Source: Larimichthys crocea (lineage: Eukaryota > Chordata > Actinopteri > Sciaenidae). From it: DNA of 64,000 bases. The translations under genes were made by a program, and so were the position numbers. Each line of letters starts with the position of its first letter. The stretch's first letter is position 1. Below, one piece after another: positions 13,540 through 26,675 of the stretch. Where the stretch lies: contig NC_040028.1 of NCBI RefSeq assembly GCF_000972845.2, positions 10,176,038 to 10,240,037 on the forward strand, in the 5' to 3' direction. A model generated the notes under the pieces. That model had not been told where the DNA came from. It did not search any database and saw only the letters and a list, made by a program, of their open reading frames with translations.

Positions 13540-13880
13540 TGGCGAGGAGCCACCCTGTTGGAGCTGCCGTTGCATGAATCAAAGTGACAAGCTGTGTCCT
13601 CTTTCGCCCATCCACCATCATGGTGGCTGTCATTAACAGACAGGCGGTCAGAGAAGTCTTTCCACGCCGGCCCGCTGATGCTGATAATCAACAAGTCTGT
13701 GTGTGAAGTGCTGTTGCAGCTGATGTGGTGAGCTGAAATAAGTCCTAAGGAGGGCCCTGGCAGTGTAGTCATGGCGGCTGACAGCTGTCAGAGAGCATGG
13801 CCATCAGCCACCAGTAAGTAAGCCACAGTCACAGCTCCGTCATCATTACCCTACTGATTGCCATTAATAGAAACAGACGG
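13540..13880. promoter_or_regulatory. candidate conserved non-coding element with palindromic TALE-type site
   Basis: This stretch lies about 1.2 kb into the exon 3-proximal end of intron 2 and has balanced, non-repetitive composition. It contains the perfect palindrome TGACAGCTGTCA (13779-13790), a known binding motif of TALE homeodomain proteins (MEIS, TGIF, PKNOX). It also has another CAGCTG E-box near 13718, CTGATAATCAACAAG, TCATTAACAGACAGG and GCCATTAATAG. Enhancer function is an inference from motif content. Confidence 0.33.
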
Positions 13881-15300
13881 GCTGGAGTCTGGTGAGTCTG
13901 TGTGTATTTATGTGAATGAGAGATGGGGAATTTCTATTCAGTATGTATGAGTGTATCAGTCTAGAAACTAAAAGGGAAGATGATCAGGTAAGCCACTTTA
14001 GAAACATATTCTAACAACTGAAGAATCACTGGGACTTTCCAATTTCTCCATATAAATCATGAAAATGCGTGCCTGCAAAATATGCTGAGCTTTTTTGACA
14101 TAGGTCTGTGTTGTACTCTGTTTTCTGCCATCAGTGTGAACACAGATCTAGACAACCAGGGCCATACGTCACACTTTATTTCACTAGCCAAGAGTCGAGG
14201 TCTGCTGGATGACTCAAAATCACCCTGCTGGGGGTTTGAAGGTCTTTTCTACCCTGCCACGCAACCAAAAAGCTTTAAGTCTATGTAGTCCAGTGACATT
14301 GCCCTGGGCACAGTGCCATAAACTATCCTCCCCATCTATGATGCAGGTACTTTTTCTTACTACCAAAATGTGGAGCGTGGCACACAGCAGCAAAAGCAAT
14401 CAACTCTGAATCTGAGTATATACAGTAGCTGATAATTATTTCAGGGCACACACTTCATGGGTGCTTTTTTACACTTTTTTTTTTCTCCCCCTGAGCCTGT
14501 TTATTACCCCACTCGCACAGTTGCTGGTTTGTTATTTTCAAGCTACTGAATCAATAGTTCCCAAAGTGCAGCCTTGCAGAGGGAAATAAAACGAGGGAGA
14601 AAGAAGATGGCAGGTACACACGCTTTTCTCCCCACAGATTGTTTGTTCAATAATGAATTGCATGAAAAAAGGGAAACAACTTGTAGTGATTATAGGCCCT
14701 TGCTGAGCTAATGGCCAAACCCGCTCTGCGTGGTCACTTTCATTAAGCACAGATCAACAAAACAAGCCCTACTCCTATGACCACTTCAGGGAACCAGGCA
14801 CCTGGATTACAGCAAGCTTTAAAACGTACAGGTCCCTAAGCAACACACAGCTACAGTGTGATACTCAAAAATGTGTTAATACACATGAGTCTACATTGTG
14901 TGATGGAGTAGCAATGCTGAGTTTGGTGCGTTTGCCATTGTAGTAGCACACTTCATTTTTGTGCGCCTATGCTAAATATATTCCTCGGTCATTTGCGTGA
15001 CCTCCTCTAACATAGCTACAGTGCAATTAGAGCAGTAAATTAACTGCTAAAGATATCAACATGACACATTGTTGTCCTGAATTTCTCCCAGTAAAAATAG
15101 CTCTTCAACTATCTTCATACAGGTGTATAGGACACATGTGACAGCCTCATCTTGCTGAAACCAAAGTTTTGACACTGTCTTTGCTTTTTCCAGTTCAGTG
15201 TTTTTTGCTCATGTCAACATGGTCACCTCTTATGGCACCAAACAGGAAGGTTGAAGCTTTTGATCGTCCTTACATAAGTGAATCCCATAAGTGAATAAAC

Positions 15301-15314
15301 TTTTTTTTTTTTTT
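15301..15314. repeat. poly-T run
   Basis: A homopolymer of about fourteen T. Confidence 0.85.
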
Positions 15315-15673
15315 AAGTGAGAGGGTATAAAGAGTGGGATGTTAAGTCTCTTTCAATGGATGTAGACTGAACTGGGTAGCAACCCTCCAGCTCACCCATC
15401 CCTACACCCCTGTCCCTCTGCGCACACCATACATGCCTCTCAAGAGATCAATGCGTCAGAGTCGCAGTAACAGTGAACAAAAGAGACAGAGAGAGCCAGA
15501 TTCACTAGATTAACAGGGATTTCTCCCTCCTCCCTCCTCCCCACGCCGGAGCATTTGTGAACGGAAGTGTGGCAGCGGAACAAACCCCTCACTTGAGTCA
15601 CAGAGACGTGCACTGTTTTGAAATCGAGTCCTTCAATCCCCAACTTCTAAAAAGGAGAGGAGAGGGAGGGAGT

Positions 15674-15695
15674 TTTTTTTTTTTTTGGGGGGGGG
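15674..15695. repeat. poly-T followed by poly-G
   Basis: A T run followed directly by a G run, preceded by a purine-rich GGAGAGGAGAGGGAGGGAG stretch. A purine-rich tract continues to about 15780. Confidence 0.8.
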
Positions 15696-16443
15696 TAGAG
15701 TCAGTGAAGGGAGAAAGGAGGAAGGATAGAGAAGGAAAAAGAGAGGCAGAGAGGGTTGGATGCACACTGCAGGAGGAGGAGCTCAGTCAAGTGGATCCGA
15801 CTAAGTTTACGTATATTTTAATGCATAATTAAAAACCACACCTGTTCCAGGTCAGGAAAGAGACAGAGAGAGACAGCAAAGGGTCTGTAGAAGGGGTGAA
15901 ATGTTAGAAGGGGGTGATGCAGGGCTGAAAGTGCAACGACACCATTAGCATGTTTGAAGAGACTGAACACGCGTTAGCATGATTGCCTCTCATTTCCATA
16001 CATATTGAGGCGTACCAATGTGCTCCGCAGGACTGCGGTCATTGGAGTCTGCTACACAGGAGTGCACTGGGAGGGTTTAAGGTTTGCCTTGCATCACTAA
16101 GCTCTCATCCTCTATTTCCATATTGCTTCCCTAAACCCTCTGCCTGAGCTCACATCCACATCTGTAAACAGACACAGAATCCGGATGGAGTGTCTACAAG
16201 CATAAGTGAGAAAATCCTCCTGAGTTTTCCCAGGAGCTCATCCTTGATGGAAGTGACAACCTGCGGGAAATATTGCTGGTAATTGTCCCATTTCAAAACA
16301 GTGAAGGCTTCATTACTGTTTTGACATTAATTTCCGACATCAATCTTTAGAAATGAGTGTTAACCCTCCTTTGTGAATATCTCATGCATATCACTTACAA
16401 AGTCGGTTATAATACGACTTTATAATATGATCACATCATTGCA

Positions 16444-16468
16444 GTGTGTGTGTGTGTGTGTGTGTGTG
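16444..16468. repeat. (GT)n microsatellite 1 of a cluster of three
   Basis: About twelve uninterrupted GT units. Confidence 0.92.
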
Positions 16469-16636
16469 CAATATTTCCTAGTAGTGCCTCCGTTGTGCCA
16501 TGCTTTGCTTTAAGTTGCCAAAGTGCCCACCTCTAGCCCAGTTGACCACCAGCTCTACAGTCACACCTCAATCCTACTAGAGTGGCTTAAACCCAGTATG
16601 ATGCATTTCAAACACCTGCATATGATGCTGCCTTTG

Positions 16637-16637
<1 letters not shown>

Positions 16638-16685
<48 letters not shown>
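16638..16685. repeat. (GT)n microsatellite 2 of the cluster
   Basis: About twenty-four uninterrupted GT units. Confidence 0.93.
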
Positions 16686-16686
<1 letters not shown>

Positions 16687-16817
16687 AAGAGTGTATGTAT
16701 GTGCATCACTCAAGTGACTTTTATTGCTTGGACAAGATGATTATGATGACTCATCTTTCAAGATGAAGTGAAACTATCCCTCTTTTTTTTATATCACTGC
16801 TCTTATGAAACGAATCA

Positions 16818-16962
<145 letters not shown>

Positions 16963-18107
16963 GCTGTACAAAGAAATTCTCATGTGAGACTTTTCTTTTT
17001 CTTTTTTTTTTGGTGACTGTGGTGACAAAAGCAAACAAGAACAAGCGACATGAAAGATTTGAACCCTCTCTGTTGCCATTCCATGTCCTTGCTTCTACAG
17101 AGAGTCAATGCCAACTGCTTTCTAGGAACGCTGTTTTGCTCGAGGACGTCGCTGAGGCAAATAACATTAGAATTCTCTTCAGAGGAAAGCTACGAAGGCA
17201 AGTTGAATTGTGTATACCGCAACAAGTAATGCATACAAAAGTATAAAACGACTATAAAAAGGATCAAATGGAACAGAACAAGAATTATCTGACATAAATT
17301 AAAAAGTGGTTTTGGCTTTTGTTTAAGAGTTGGAGTGGCTGCCACTTGCTAATGAGATTGGAAAGAGTGGGTGACTTTGGGAAGTCTCTGTTCAGAGTGT
17401 GCATGTCATGTACGTCAAGGCAATGTGTAGTGTTCAGTTGATGCTTGAGTGTCATTGGTTGCGACAGTATGACAGTCTACTTGTCAAGCATGATGACAAG
17501 AAAGCCCTGTAAGGTGAATGCATCATTGACAGAAAACACCATGATGGTACAAATACAGAGAGAACGGGCTGAGTGTCATGTGAACAGACAGAGGTGGACC
17601 AAAAAAACAGAAACACCCAAAGTATGAACGTCAAGTAATTAAATGGAAAAGAGGGTCATCCATTGTAATTCGGATTGGAAAGAAAGGTTAGGGAGCTATT
17701 ATGTCATTATCCAATGATCGTTATCCAAGGCCCCATTTAGAGGACAAGAAAAATCATATGACCCCATCAACACTGATATTCCACAATACAAGCTGCCGAA
17801 ACAGGAGTGTGTTTCATCTAACAGCAATTTCTGAGACATATGTTTGAAATAAATCATCTGAATTCAGTAACCTTTGCATCTGTTGTTGTGTTTTACTACA
17901 ACAAAACCCCTGCTAAAGCTAGCTGAATCCTTGCCACAGGAACAGACATCTGCTGCACAAAATGATGATGTGGTTTTTGGATAAAGCATCTGGCTACATT
18001 GGAATGTTGCAGAAATGGCTACTTTCTCCACTGATGTGTCACATGTGGCTCTACACTGGGCTCTATGGGAATACATATGTGGATCCATGCAAAATCATCT
18101 ACAGTCT

Positions 18108-18123
18108 CACACACACACACACG
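18108..18123. repeat. short (CA)n run
   Basis: About eight CA units followed by GCGC. Confidence 0.75.
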
Positions 18124-19146
18124 CGCACAAAATGCAATGGGTACCATCATGTCTGATATCTCTTCACTGTCTCACATGATGAGGACTATTGATCAGGACT
18201 ACTAAACACTCCATTATTTTGAGATGTTTTGGTTTGGTGTGAAGCTACAGTAAAAATTGCACTGTGATGTTCTTGAAAATTAATGTTTTTGAAGAGTGTC
18301 TTATCAGGTCATTGTCCTGACGAGGAATGATTCCAGTATATACAGAATGTACCTGTAAAAGGAGAGAGATGCAATCTTCTGTGAAGCACCTGCCTCTAAT
18401 CCCCCTTTGTGAATCTAAGAAGTGTGATTGTGTGTGATTATAGAGATACGGAAAATGGGCGGTGGTGGGTGAGCTGTGGGTGGGTGGTGGTCACAGGTTG
18501 AATACGGCTGATTTTTCGCCAGCATTTGGTGGCTGATGCTTTTCAGCTTTTCTAACTCATCTCCCTTAGTCACAGCCCAGACAATGAAGCATGGCACAAC
18601 TCCTATTGATTTACTAACACAGTAATTAAGAAGACACATGTATCTTGTCTCTCTTTCTCTTTCTTGCTCTACTTTGTTTCCTTTCTGTTTTCTGTTCAAC
18701 ACACTGAACACCTTTCTACTACTACTACACTAATATAAACCATATGAAAATGCTATTCATCAATGTGGCAGTATCCAGGCATCCACTAATACAATATACT
18801 GAACTGTTCTTTAAATAGCAATACAGGATAAGTAAAAGTTACACCATGGACCTTGCAAATATGATCATTAGAGTGAGTGATCAGTGATTCTGATAGCTGT
18901 TAGTATTATCAACTTAGTATTGGCTTTGCTTGTAACAAAATTAGCAGCCCTTGTAACAATGTGGAAGAACTTCTGAGATCCTAAAAAAGCGTAAAACAAA
19001 AGCTAAAACATGCCACTGTCGTCAATGTAGTTATTTTTCTTTTTGCAATTGCAACTGTCACTTTACTGTAAGGGTAATTTTCTATTATAGCGTGCCATTT
19101 ATATAGGGGTAACATATGGTCAAGCATATGTCATGAGGCACTATTC

Positions 19147-19420
19147 TAGGGGCAGCTGTGGCTCAGGTCATCCACTAATCAGATGATCGGTGGTCTGATC
19201 CCTGGCTCCTCCTCAACACATGTTGGAGTGTCCCTGGGCAAGATACTGAACCCCAAATTGCTCCCGAAGGCTGCACCATCGAGGTGTGGATGTGTATGAA
19301 TGGTTAGCTCCCAAAAAACTGATCATACTTTGGCACCATGCGATATGTAGTGTAAAGTGCATTGAGTGGTCGAAAGACTACAAAGGCTCTATATAAGTAC
19401 AGTGCATTTACCATTACTAT
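19147..19420 (+). repeat. tRNA-derived SINE-like element, copy 2
   Basis: Diverged copy of the element at 5817-6115. It shares the GGGGCAGCTGTGGCTCAGG head, the GTGTCCCTGGGCAAGATACT and CCCCAAATTGCTCCCGAAGG core, GAGTGGTCGAAAGACTA and the AAGTACAGTGCATTTACCAT end. The tRNA-like A box is better preserved here, while the middle (the GCATGGCAGCC region) is deleted. No target duplication is evident. Confidence 0.8.
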
Positions 19421-19809
19421 GGTAACCAAGGTCCTAGAACAGGACTGTCTAACTCCATAGACACAACAGATAGGTAAATAATAATGATCAGATAAAATGT
19501 TGCACCACTAATTATAAACATATTTCCTTGTTTGTAGGCTAATTACCAATTGACTAATACCTTATACTGTAGAAAATGTTGAGTTTGACAATTTATAGAC
19601 ATAGAGTAGTTGTGGCACTCTTCTGAGGGCATATAGACGAGCCAGAGAGGACAGCTTCTTCATAATTGAGACAGTGTCATGCCACGACAACCGTATTGAT
19701 GAATCCTCCATTCTCCTTCACCAAGCTTCAAGAAACCTTTCAGCATAAGACATCTGTGTTCACTGACTGAACTGCACATCGATGAGTAGCATTCTCCACA
19801 ACATACAGG

Positions 19810-19837
19810 ACTACTACTACTACTACTACTACTACTA
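19810..19837. repeat. (ACT)n microsatellite
   Basis: About nine uninterrupted trinucleotide units. Confidence 0.92.
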
Positions 19838-20712
19838 TGGTGCTGAGAGGTATCATCATGATAATGTGGCCAGATGATAGTGAATTGCAATTTGTTAACC
19901 ACCTAGCCGTAGAAATGGTTTGCCTTCACAAGAAATCACTGCTCAGTGATGTTGATGGTTGTTTCCATCATTCCCTCCATCTTTCTTTTACTCTCACATA
20001 AACACATGAACAATTGTAACGTTAACTCAAGTAGAGTTGGGGGCCAGCCTTCCATGTCAGAAAATTCACCACCTCCCTGTTTCGGCTAAAGTTTCTTTCA
20101 GTTACAGTTTCTTTGGTCAAGTCTCTGCAGCACAGTGCCAGCGGGGATCAGATCTGCGACAAAGGATCAAGAGTTGACTTTTCTGGTCAACTCCTGAAAT
20201 GGAACAAGAACGGACAGCCTGATGTTTAAAAGGCATAATTGCTTTTTCTTACCAAATTGCCTCCATGTGAGCAACACTTGAGCCAAACACCCCTCATTCA
20301 CAACTAACTGAAGGGTGTGAGCAGCAAGTGGTGGGCTATACAGTTGAAAATCTTCCAGTACCTTAATATTTTCAGGACCATGGTGGAGAGAAAACTGTTC
20401 AGATTGCCCCAGTGACACCCCAGTTTGGTGTGAGTGCCTTTTCTTAGACCACTGCGCAGTTAAGCTGATAAGAGACATTAAGCAGACACTCTAAATATCA
20501 GCAGTGAAGCCAAAAGCCGATATATCAAGAAAGAAGCTGTTAAATTTGCTTTTGTCTTAAAAAAAACACACACCTCTGGGTTTTCGTCTCTAATATATTG
20601 TGACAACAGGGAATCTCATACTTAGGCTCTAGCATGCTGTCGCTCAATATCAACAACTAGTGGAGTTCCGTTATTTTTGTTATAATCTGTATTACTGTAC
20701 TTGGTTGTCTCT

Positions 20713-20761
20713 AGGCATTTTCTCTCAGTTTACTTTGGCAGTAAACTGAGAGAAAATGCCT
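20713..20761. repeat. perfect inverted repeat (21-bp arms, 7-nt loop)
   Basis: The left arm at 20713-20733 (AGGCATTTTCTC to GTTTAC) is the exact reverse complement of the right arm at 20741-20761 (GTAAAC to ATGCCT), separated by TTTGGCA. The arms stop matching immediately outside. It could be a hairpin formed by template switching during replication, or a tiny fold-back element. A microRNA precursor is unlikely because it is too short and perfectly paired. Confidence 0.95.
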
Positions 20762-22241
20762 GGTTGTTGCGAACCTTGCAGGGCAGCTTGGCTCGCAAAA
20801 TCACAAAATCAATGTGTCTGAACCACAGTGGTTTGAACCAATCAACATCCTATAAAGAACTACTGGCAGCTACCAATGTTGTTCAACGCTTAGTGTGATG
20901 CGGTGAGAAGTGACTGTTTAAAAACAATGATGGCTCCTAAAGAAGTTGGTGTGGATGCTTCTAGGATTGGTTGTATCAGAACTAGAGAGTACTTCCTAAA
21001 AAGACCTTTTAGAGAAGAGAGTTTGCTCTTATTGGAACAAACTTGGTACTGTAATAGTTTATGGTTATATGGTTCATTCTTCTGATTTACCTGTGCATGA
21101 CAGTGATAGACAGATAGTCCCTACAATCACCTGCCAAGTATTTTTTGAAAGCCCCTGCCCGTTTTTGAAACTGTTTCCATGGTTCTGTGTAACAAACCAT
21201 CTGTCAGGTTAGGTTGTTGATGCACTTCTAGCAATAGAAAACTTGTTGCATTCTGTGTTGCCCTTAGTTGTTTTATCAAGTTACAGTTTTTACTCCTGTT
21301 AATAATTTGTCAGAGTGGAACTTACAGTGTGCTTTGCTTTTATATAATGTGGGTTTACCGTACATAGATTGGTATCACATGTATTTTTAACATGGAACTT
21401 TTTTACAGCTACATGAGTACAGTCAAAGACTGATACCCGATGCTGGTATCAATGCATCCTTCCACAAAATGTAAAATCTACTGGAGTGGTACCTGATCTA
21501 CTGAATGTTAGATTCAGCCTGCAGAGCACAAATGGTCAGGGTGCACGTAATTTTGGCGTATTCATCCCAGAAAGCATCAATCAAATGTCAGAATAAGTCA
21601 AATGTGAAAATTACCTTTTCAATGAAATGAAAGTGGGAGCAGAAAGTGCTGAATGAGTTCAGAAAGAATTTGAGATAGGACAACGTCTCCTTTAGTAATT
21701 TTCTGTGTGCTTTAATCACTGGACTGTAAATTTAACTCCAACCAGTGCAAATGCCACTCTGTCTGGACTGGATTGATTCTATTTTATTTTATTTTTTGTA
21801 TAAGCACAACTGGGACTGCCATCCACAGCAGGTGTTGACTAGATTTACTAACATTTCAGGTAAAACCTCAATTTTGCCTTTTTCCTTAGCCAGGACCCAT
21901 CAGTCATCGACACTGATGCATGAGGGTTGCTCCAGAAAGTGGCACATTAGTCTGGCACTACCTTTATTGCTCTTAATCAAATTTCTCCCTTGAAATTTCT
22001 TCTCTTTTTTTTATCTTTGTAAAATGTATTCGATATATTTGAAAAATGATTTCAAAACATTCCGTCAAAAGATTTGGGTTTAAACCACACAGAGCCAAAA
22101 CTATTATTTAAAACAAACATACAGTACTGTCCTTTATGTGCAGCACTGGAAATGGATCACGTCTCTCTTTTTTTAAAATTTATTCTGTTTACTCTGAATG
22201 CTCCTTGCCTTTCAAGGGCTTGTGGGCAGGGAAATGTAAGT

Positions 22242-22269
22242 CACACACAAACACACACACACACACACA
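22242..22269. repeat. (CA)n microsatellite
   Basis: CA run of about thirteen units with one AA interruption. Confidence 0.9.
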
Positions 22270-23009
22270 TCCATACTTTCTCTCACTGTCTCATAATGGC
22301 AGCTCTTTCCCATTTCAACTCCCTGACAGTTCCTGAATTGAGCTAGAAAACGCTCTGTCATTAAGACTGACTTTCACCTTTGGCAGCAAAATGAATAGGA
22401 TGGTGTTCACCTTATGCTATGAGAACCATTAATACAGACTGAAGAGAGAGAGAGTCATATTTTTCACATCACATGTCCTTCAACACAGTTCAGTTTAGTT
22501 AAGATATACTTAAGGCATACTTGTATATATCTGGTAATTTCCTCACTGCAGTTGAACTATTTAGGAACAGTGGATGGCAAGATGTTACATGTTGTGTGAA
22601 AATACAAAAAGAAAATGGCAGTAATGGCCAAGCTCAATATCACAACTATCCAACTGGTTTTAATGCTTTGAAGGTTACCTAGAGTACAATCTACCTAGCA
22701 CGGTTGTAGCAGTCATGCCAACTTTGCTACCTCCTGAAGGTATATTCAATTAGCTCCACACTCCTCCTTAGTTGGACATTACCAAGAATCTGATGTTGTG
22801 TCACTGACATTTTAATTTGCAGTGTAATGCCAGGTAGCAGGCAGTATCAATTTCATCCTCCATTTGTCTTCCGCGTCCCACCTTGAGAGAAGAGATAAAG
22901 ACAGATAAAGAAGGAGAGAAGAAGAGTGACACCCCTTCCCATGAGGAGAACTTGCAACTCCATCAGAGCACTGGTAATGAGTGGACTCCTGTGGGGAATT
23001 CTTCAAATG

Positions 23010-23180
23010 GACTAATTTGTAATTGATTCAGTGCATTAATTACCGGCCTGGTTACGCCTGTGTCATGGTTAATATTGTGCCGATGTGACAAGGCTGGGAG
23101 GCTCATCTGCGTTAGGACTATTCGGGTGAGGCAGCCATTATTCAATTATGCTGCACATATCGGGGACGAGGAAAGTCACG
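23010..23180. promoter_or_regulatory. candidate conserved non-coding element in intron 2
   Basis: Contains ACTAATTTGTAATTGATTC, GTGCATTAATTACC, GGTTAATATTG and TTATTCAATTATGC in about 130 bases, a tight cluster of homeodomain core sites in otherwise unique sequence. Function is inferred. Confidence 0.32.
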
Positions 23181-23898
23181 CTCCCTTACTATGAGCTGGT
23201 GTGTGGGAGCAGGGTGTTGCGGCGGGAGGTAATACTAGATCCATCTAGCCCATGGTTAGCTCCTTAATCATGCCTGGGAAACAAATCCCCTTGGTGTTGT
23301 AAAGTTATCTAGCAATATAAGATGATTTTACACTGCAGTGAAAGTTTACAATGATTCTGTGATTTAACGTTACTCCGTGTTGGATATGTGCCATTTTGTG
23401 TGTTAACTCACACATTTTTACAACTATTGGTTTGTCTTGCATAATCAGATATGTCATTATACCATTTATTCCCCAACTCTGGGTCTGTTAGTTATCCTTT
23501 GGTAATAAATAAATGTCATAAATCGGTTTTGATACTGTTGTCATGCTGTACCGTTTTTATTTGCTTACAATATATATATCCTAAGAATAATAATAATGAA
23601 CACATGTACAAAATTATACTTTAAAGAGGAATGTAACTATAATTATCTAATATGCATTACAACACTCAAATGACCTTTGCTGCTGGAACGGTGATGCTCA
23701 TCCCAGTGCTCTCTGACTCTGAGTGCTGTTCTAAGAATATAGGATATGAGAGGTGAAGGCACTAGGCCTCATGGGTAAACCTCTCTTTACCTCTGAGGCA
23801 CGAATACCTTAATTGCAGAAGCACTTAAGTGTGGTTGGTTCAGAATAGAACCCCCTCCTTTTGGAGATATTAACAACAATAACCCACCAAACCAACAG

Positions 23899-23924
23899 GT
23901 GTGTGTGTGTGAGAGAGAGAGAGT
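23899..23924. repeat. compound (GT)n(GA)n microsatellite
   Basis: A short GT run passing directly into a GA run. Confidence 0.88.
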
Positions 23925-24110
23925 AAATGGGGAATGGAGGTTTAATTTTCTTCCTCTTGTAAGAGAAAATGACACAAATGATTTAAAAGCCTACAAACTC
24001 GTTGAGCTCAAATAACATATTTATAGGAACGTGAGTGCATGACTCATCAAAATACTCCATGTGTTACATTATTACTTACAATACAAGTGAAGAGCACACA
24101 CTATGTATTC

Positions 24111-24125
24111 TTTTTTTTTTTTTTT
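24111..24125. repeat. poly-T run
   Basis: A homopolymer of about fifteen T. Confidence 0.85.
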
Positions 24126-25949
24126 AGTATCAACTTTTAGTTCAACAACAATCTTTTTCAGCCCTAAGCAAAGAGAAAAAAATATATAATGGAGGTCTCT
24201 CTCTTTCTCTAACAGTTGATTATCATTCTGCTTTGATCTACAGCGACCATCCCCTAACCATTCTCTAAGAGTTTGGATTTAGCACAACAATACAAAAACA
24301 ACACCCACAGCCCTGAGATTAACCAGAAGTCAATGTGTCCCTCACTGCATATTTCAGTGTGACGCCAGCATGAGAATTAAATCGTCCTACTGTACAGTCT
24401 CCTCTCTTTGGGGCACATTTACTTTCTATTTTGGACACTTGGCCTTTTCACACAAAAACACAGAAAATCATCAGTCATTCTCAAAGCGAGGTTCAGGCAA
24501 CTGCTGGAAACCTTAAAAATTCCAGAGTTTATGAATTTATTCCACCCTCTCCTTTCTGACCGGCATGAAGGAGAAACTATGGTGGCTGCAAAACACACAA
24601 AAAACATGTGAAAGGCCATATCTAGAGCCAATGCTTCGTTTGTCCATTTGGGCTACTGTAGAAACATGGAAGTTCAACACCTGCAGCATCTGTAGATCTA
24701 AAAGAGTAATTTTTTTAAAGTAACAAAATTATTTTTACTGTATATTATATTGGATTTCAGCCATATATAGAGATATAACGATAACGGTACTTGCATAAAA
24801 CATGAAAACAGTTCAGAATCCCTGAGTGGCTCAAGGTCCTCCTTCTAGTAACACTGTGCCTCAGCTTAAACAAAACCTTACTGTTAATGAGAGACCCGTG
24901 CAATCTCAAAAAAGAAAGAAAAACAAAAAAAAGCATGACTCACCGCATAATGACTCAATTATTCTAGGAAATGACAATGTTTTACCAGGAGTCATTTTTT
25001 TTGTCTTTTTTGGCCGCATTTAAGTGACATAGCAATTACCCTATGGGGTTGCTATGCTGGTCTTAGCATCATCAAATTAGGAGTCTAGACAGACACTCCA
25101 GTGCAGGGAGAGATGTGGGGGGGGGGTTGTCACACAGCGGTTCTGTTACTTGAGTCCTCCACTAGTACCCTAGTGAGACTGTTAAGTATTGCTATGGGGG
25201 AGCTTCGGCCACACTTAATGGCCCTAACAGCATTATTAGCTAATAAAGGTTGATGGCCCTCACGACTCGATAAATTTAGGAGGACAGGAGAAGAAGAAGA
25301 AGCAGTAGCCGTGTTAAGGTGAGGTTTCAGTCTGGAAATTTATGCATCTTCCTCGTTTTATACAGGCACAACCTGTATAGGGATCATGGTAAATTTTGGA
25401 AGCATAAAAGCTGATATTTTGCTCATTTGTTAAAGGCTTAGATTGTTGTTCTGATGTTTTGTAGCCTTTCAAATTGTGAATAAATACCGGCAGAATTGCT
25501 GATTCAAAGCAATTAAAAACATCGTTACAGTAGTTTTAATTGCTCTATCGTTATAACTACTGGGATCTTTTTTTACTCAGGAACTTTTTTTTTTTTTTCC
25601 CCAGGAGAGTGGAGTGGAAAAAAGATTTTCTACCCATGCCACCAATATCATACAATTGTAATAATTTGCAAATTATTTTCTAAATTAGAAACATTATAAA
25701 CTATTATAAAGAGAACACATTTTGTCTCACGAAGGAGTGAAAGCACAACTGTTCACAAACTTTCACTGATTACGAACACATTCATGCTACTTGTAAATTC
25801 TGTTTTGCATTGTATTATGCAGATGCAAACAAATTCAGTGAGCAGGATTTCTTGCAGGACCTGCAAACACAAAACCTGTTGTAATTACAGAATGTTTTAG
25901 AGCTGCCTCTCTACTTCTATTCACGTGGCACTACCAGAACAAGAAATTT

Positions 25950-26085
25950 CACCGGCGGCCACATTGGCCATGACTGTTTTTGCCTCTCTGTCTGGCCTTG
26001 ATGCCCTCCTGAAAAATAGTATGCCTATCGGCGACTCTAGCCTTGGTGCCCTGCTCTCTACCTGATTTTTTTATTTTTATTTTTT
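25950..26085. mobile_element. probable decayed transposon fragment
   Basis: GC-richer than its surroundings, with ACCGGCGGCCACATTGGCC and repeated-sounding segments TGGCCTTGATGCCCTCCTG and TAGCCTTGGTGCCCTGCTC. The texture resembles teleost DNA-transposon ends I have seen, but I cannot define borders or family. Confidence 0.4.
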
Positions 26086-26523
26086 GTCTCTCTTTCATCT
26101 CCTGTGAGATGTCTGACCGAACAACGGAATGTTTTTCTACATGTATTTCATTGAAGCACCAATTAACATGTGGTATGTGGTATGACTAATAAAAATGCGA
26201 CAACCTCCGACTTGTTCTTGAGGCTGGCTACAGAACAAGTCAATCTCTATAAGCCCCCATATTAAAATGCCCAACTACAGCAGAAATAAACATGTTTTCA
26301 GCCTAGTACTCACAACTGTCTCTATAGCTAATAATCCCTGTTCATGACAACTGCATTGAGGGGTGGAATTTTTATAGAATTCACTCAAATTGTTTTAAGG
26401 CTTAAAGTTCTGCATAATTGACTTGGTCACTTTGATTGACAGGTGGATCCTATTACAGGTGGGCTTTATTCAGTCCTTCTCAGGTCCACCGACAATCCAC
26501 ATCTTTGCTGATTTTTAAATTTG

Positions 26524-26640
26524 CCAGTAGGTGGCAGAGACAGGACTGCCAAGATGGTGGTGGCCATGCCACCACAATTTGAGCTTTATGGCTCTTCAAA
26601 AACCTGTGCCTGACGCCATGGAGAAGTCCATAGATGTACA
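26524..26640. mobile_element. probable interspersed repeat fragment
   Basis: CCAAGATGGTGGTGGCCATG, GGCTCTTCAAAAACCTGTGC and TGACGCCATGGAGAAGTCCA followed by TAGATGTACA match the pattern of a common fish repeat (a 'CAAGATGGCGGCC ... TTCAAAAACC ... TGACGTCA' module). Recognition is from memory, so family is not assigned. Confidence 0.45.
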
Positions 26641-26675
26641 CATTAATGCATTTCTAATTATAAGCCGATAATATA

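Noticed and set aside
20713..20761. microRNA precursor
   Set aside because: Arms are perfectly paired and only 21 bp with a 7-nt loop, too short for a normal vertebrate pre-miRNA, and the sequence is not one I recognise.
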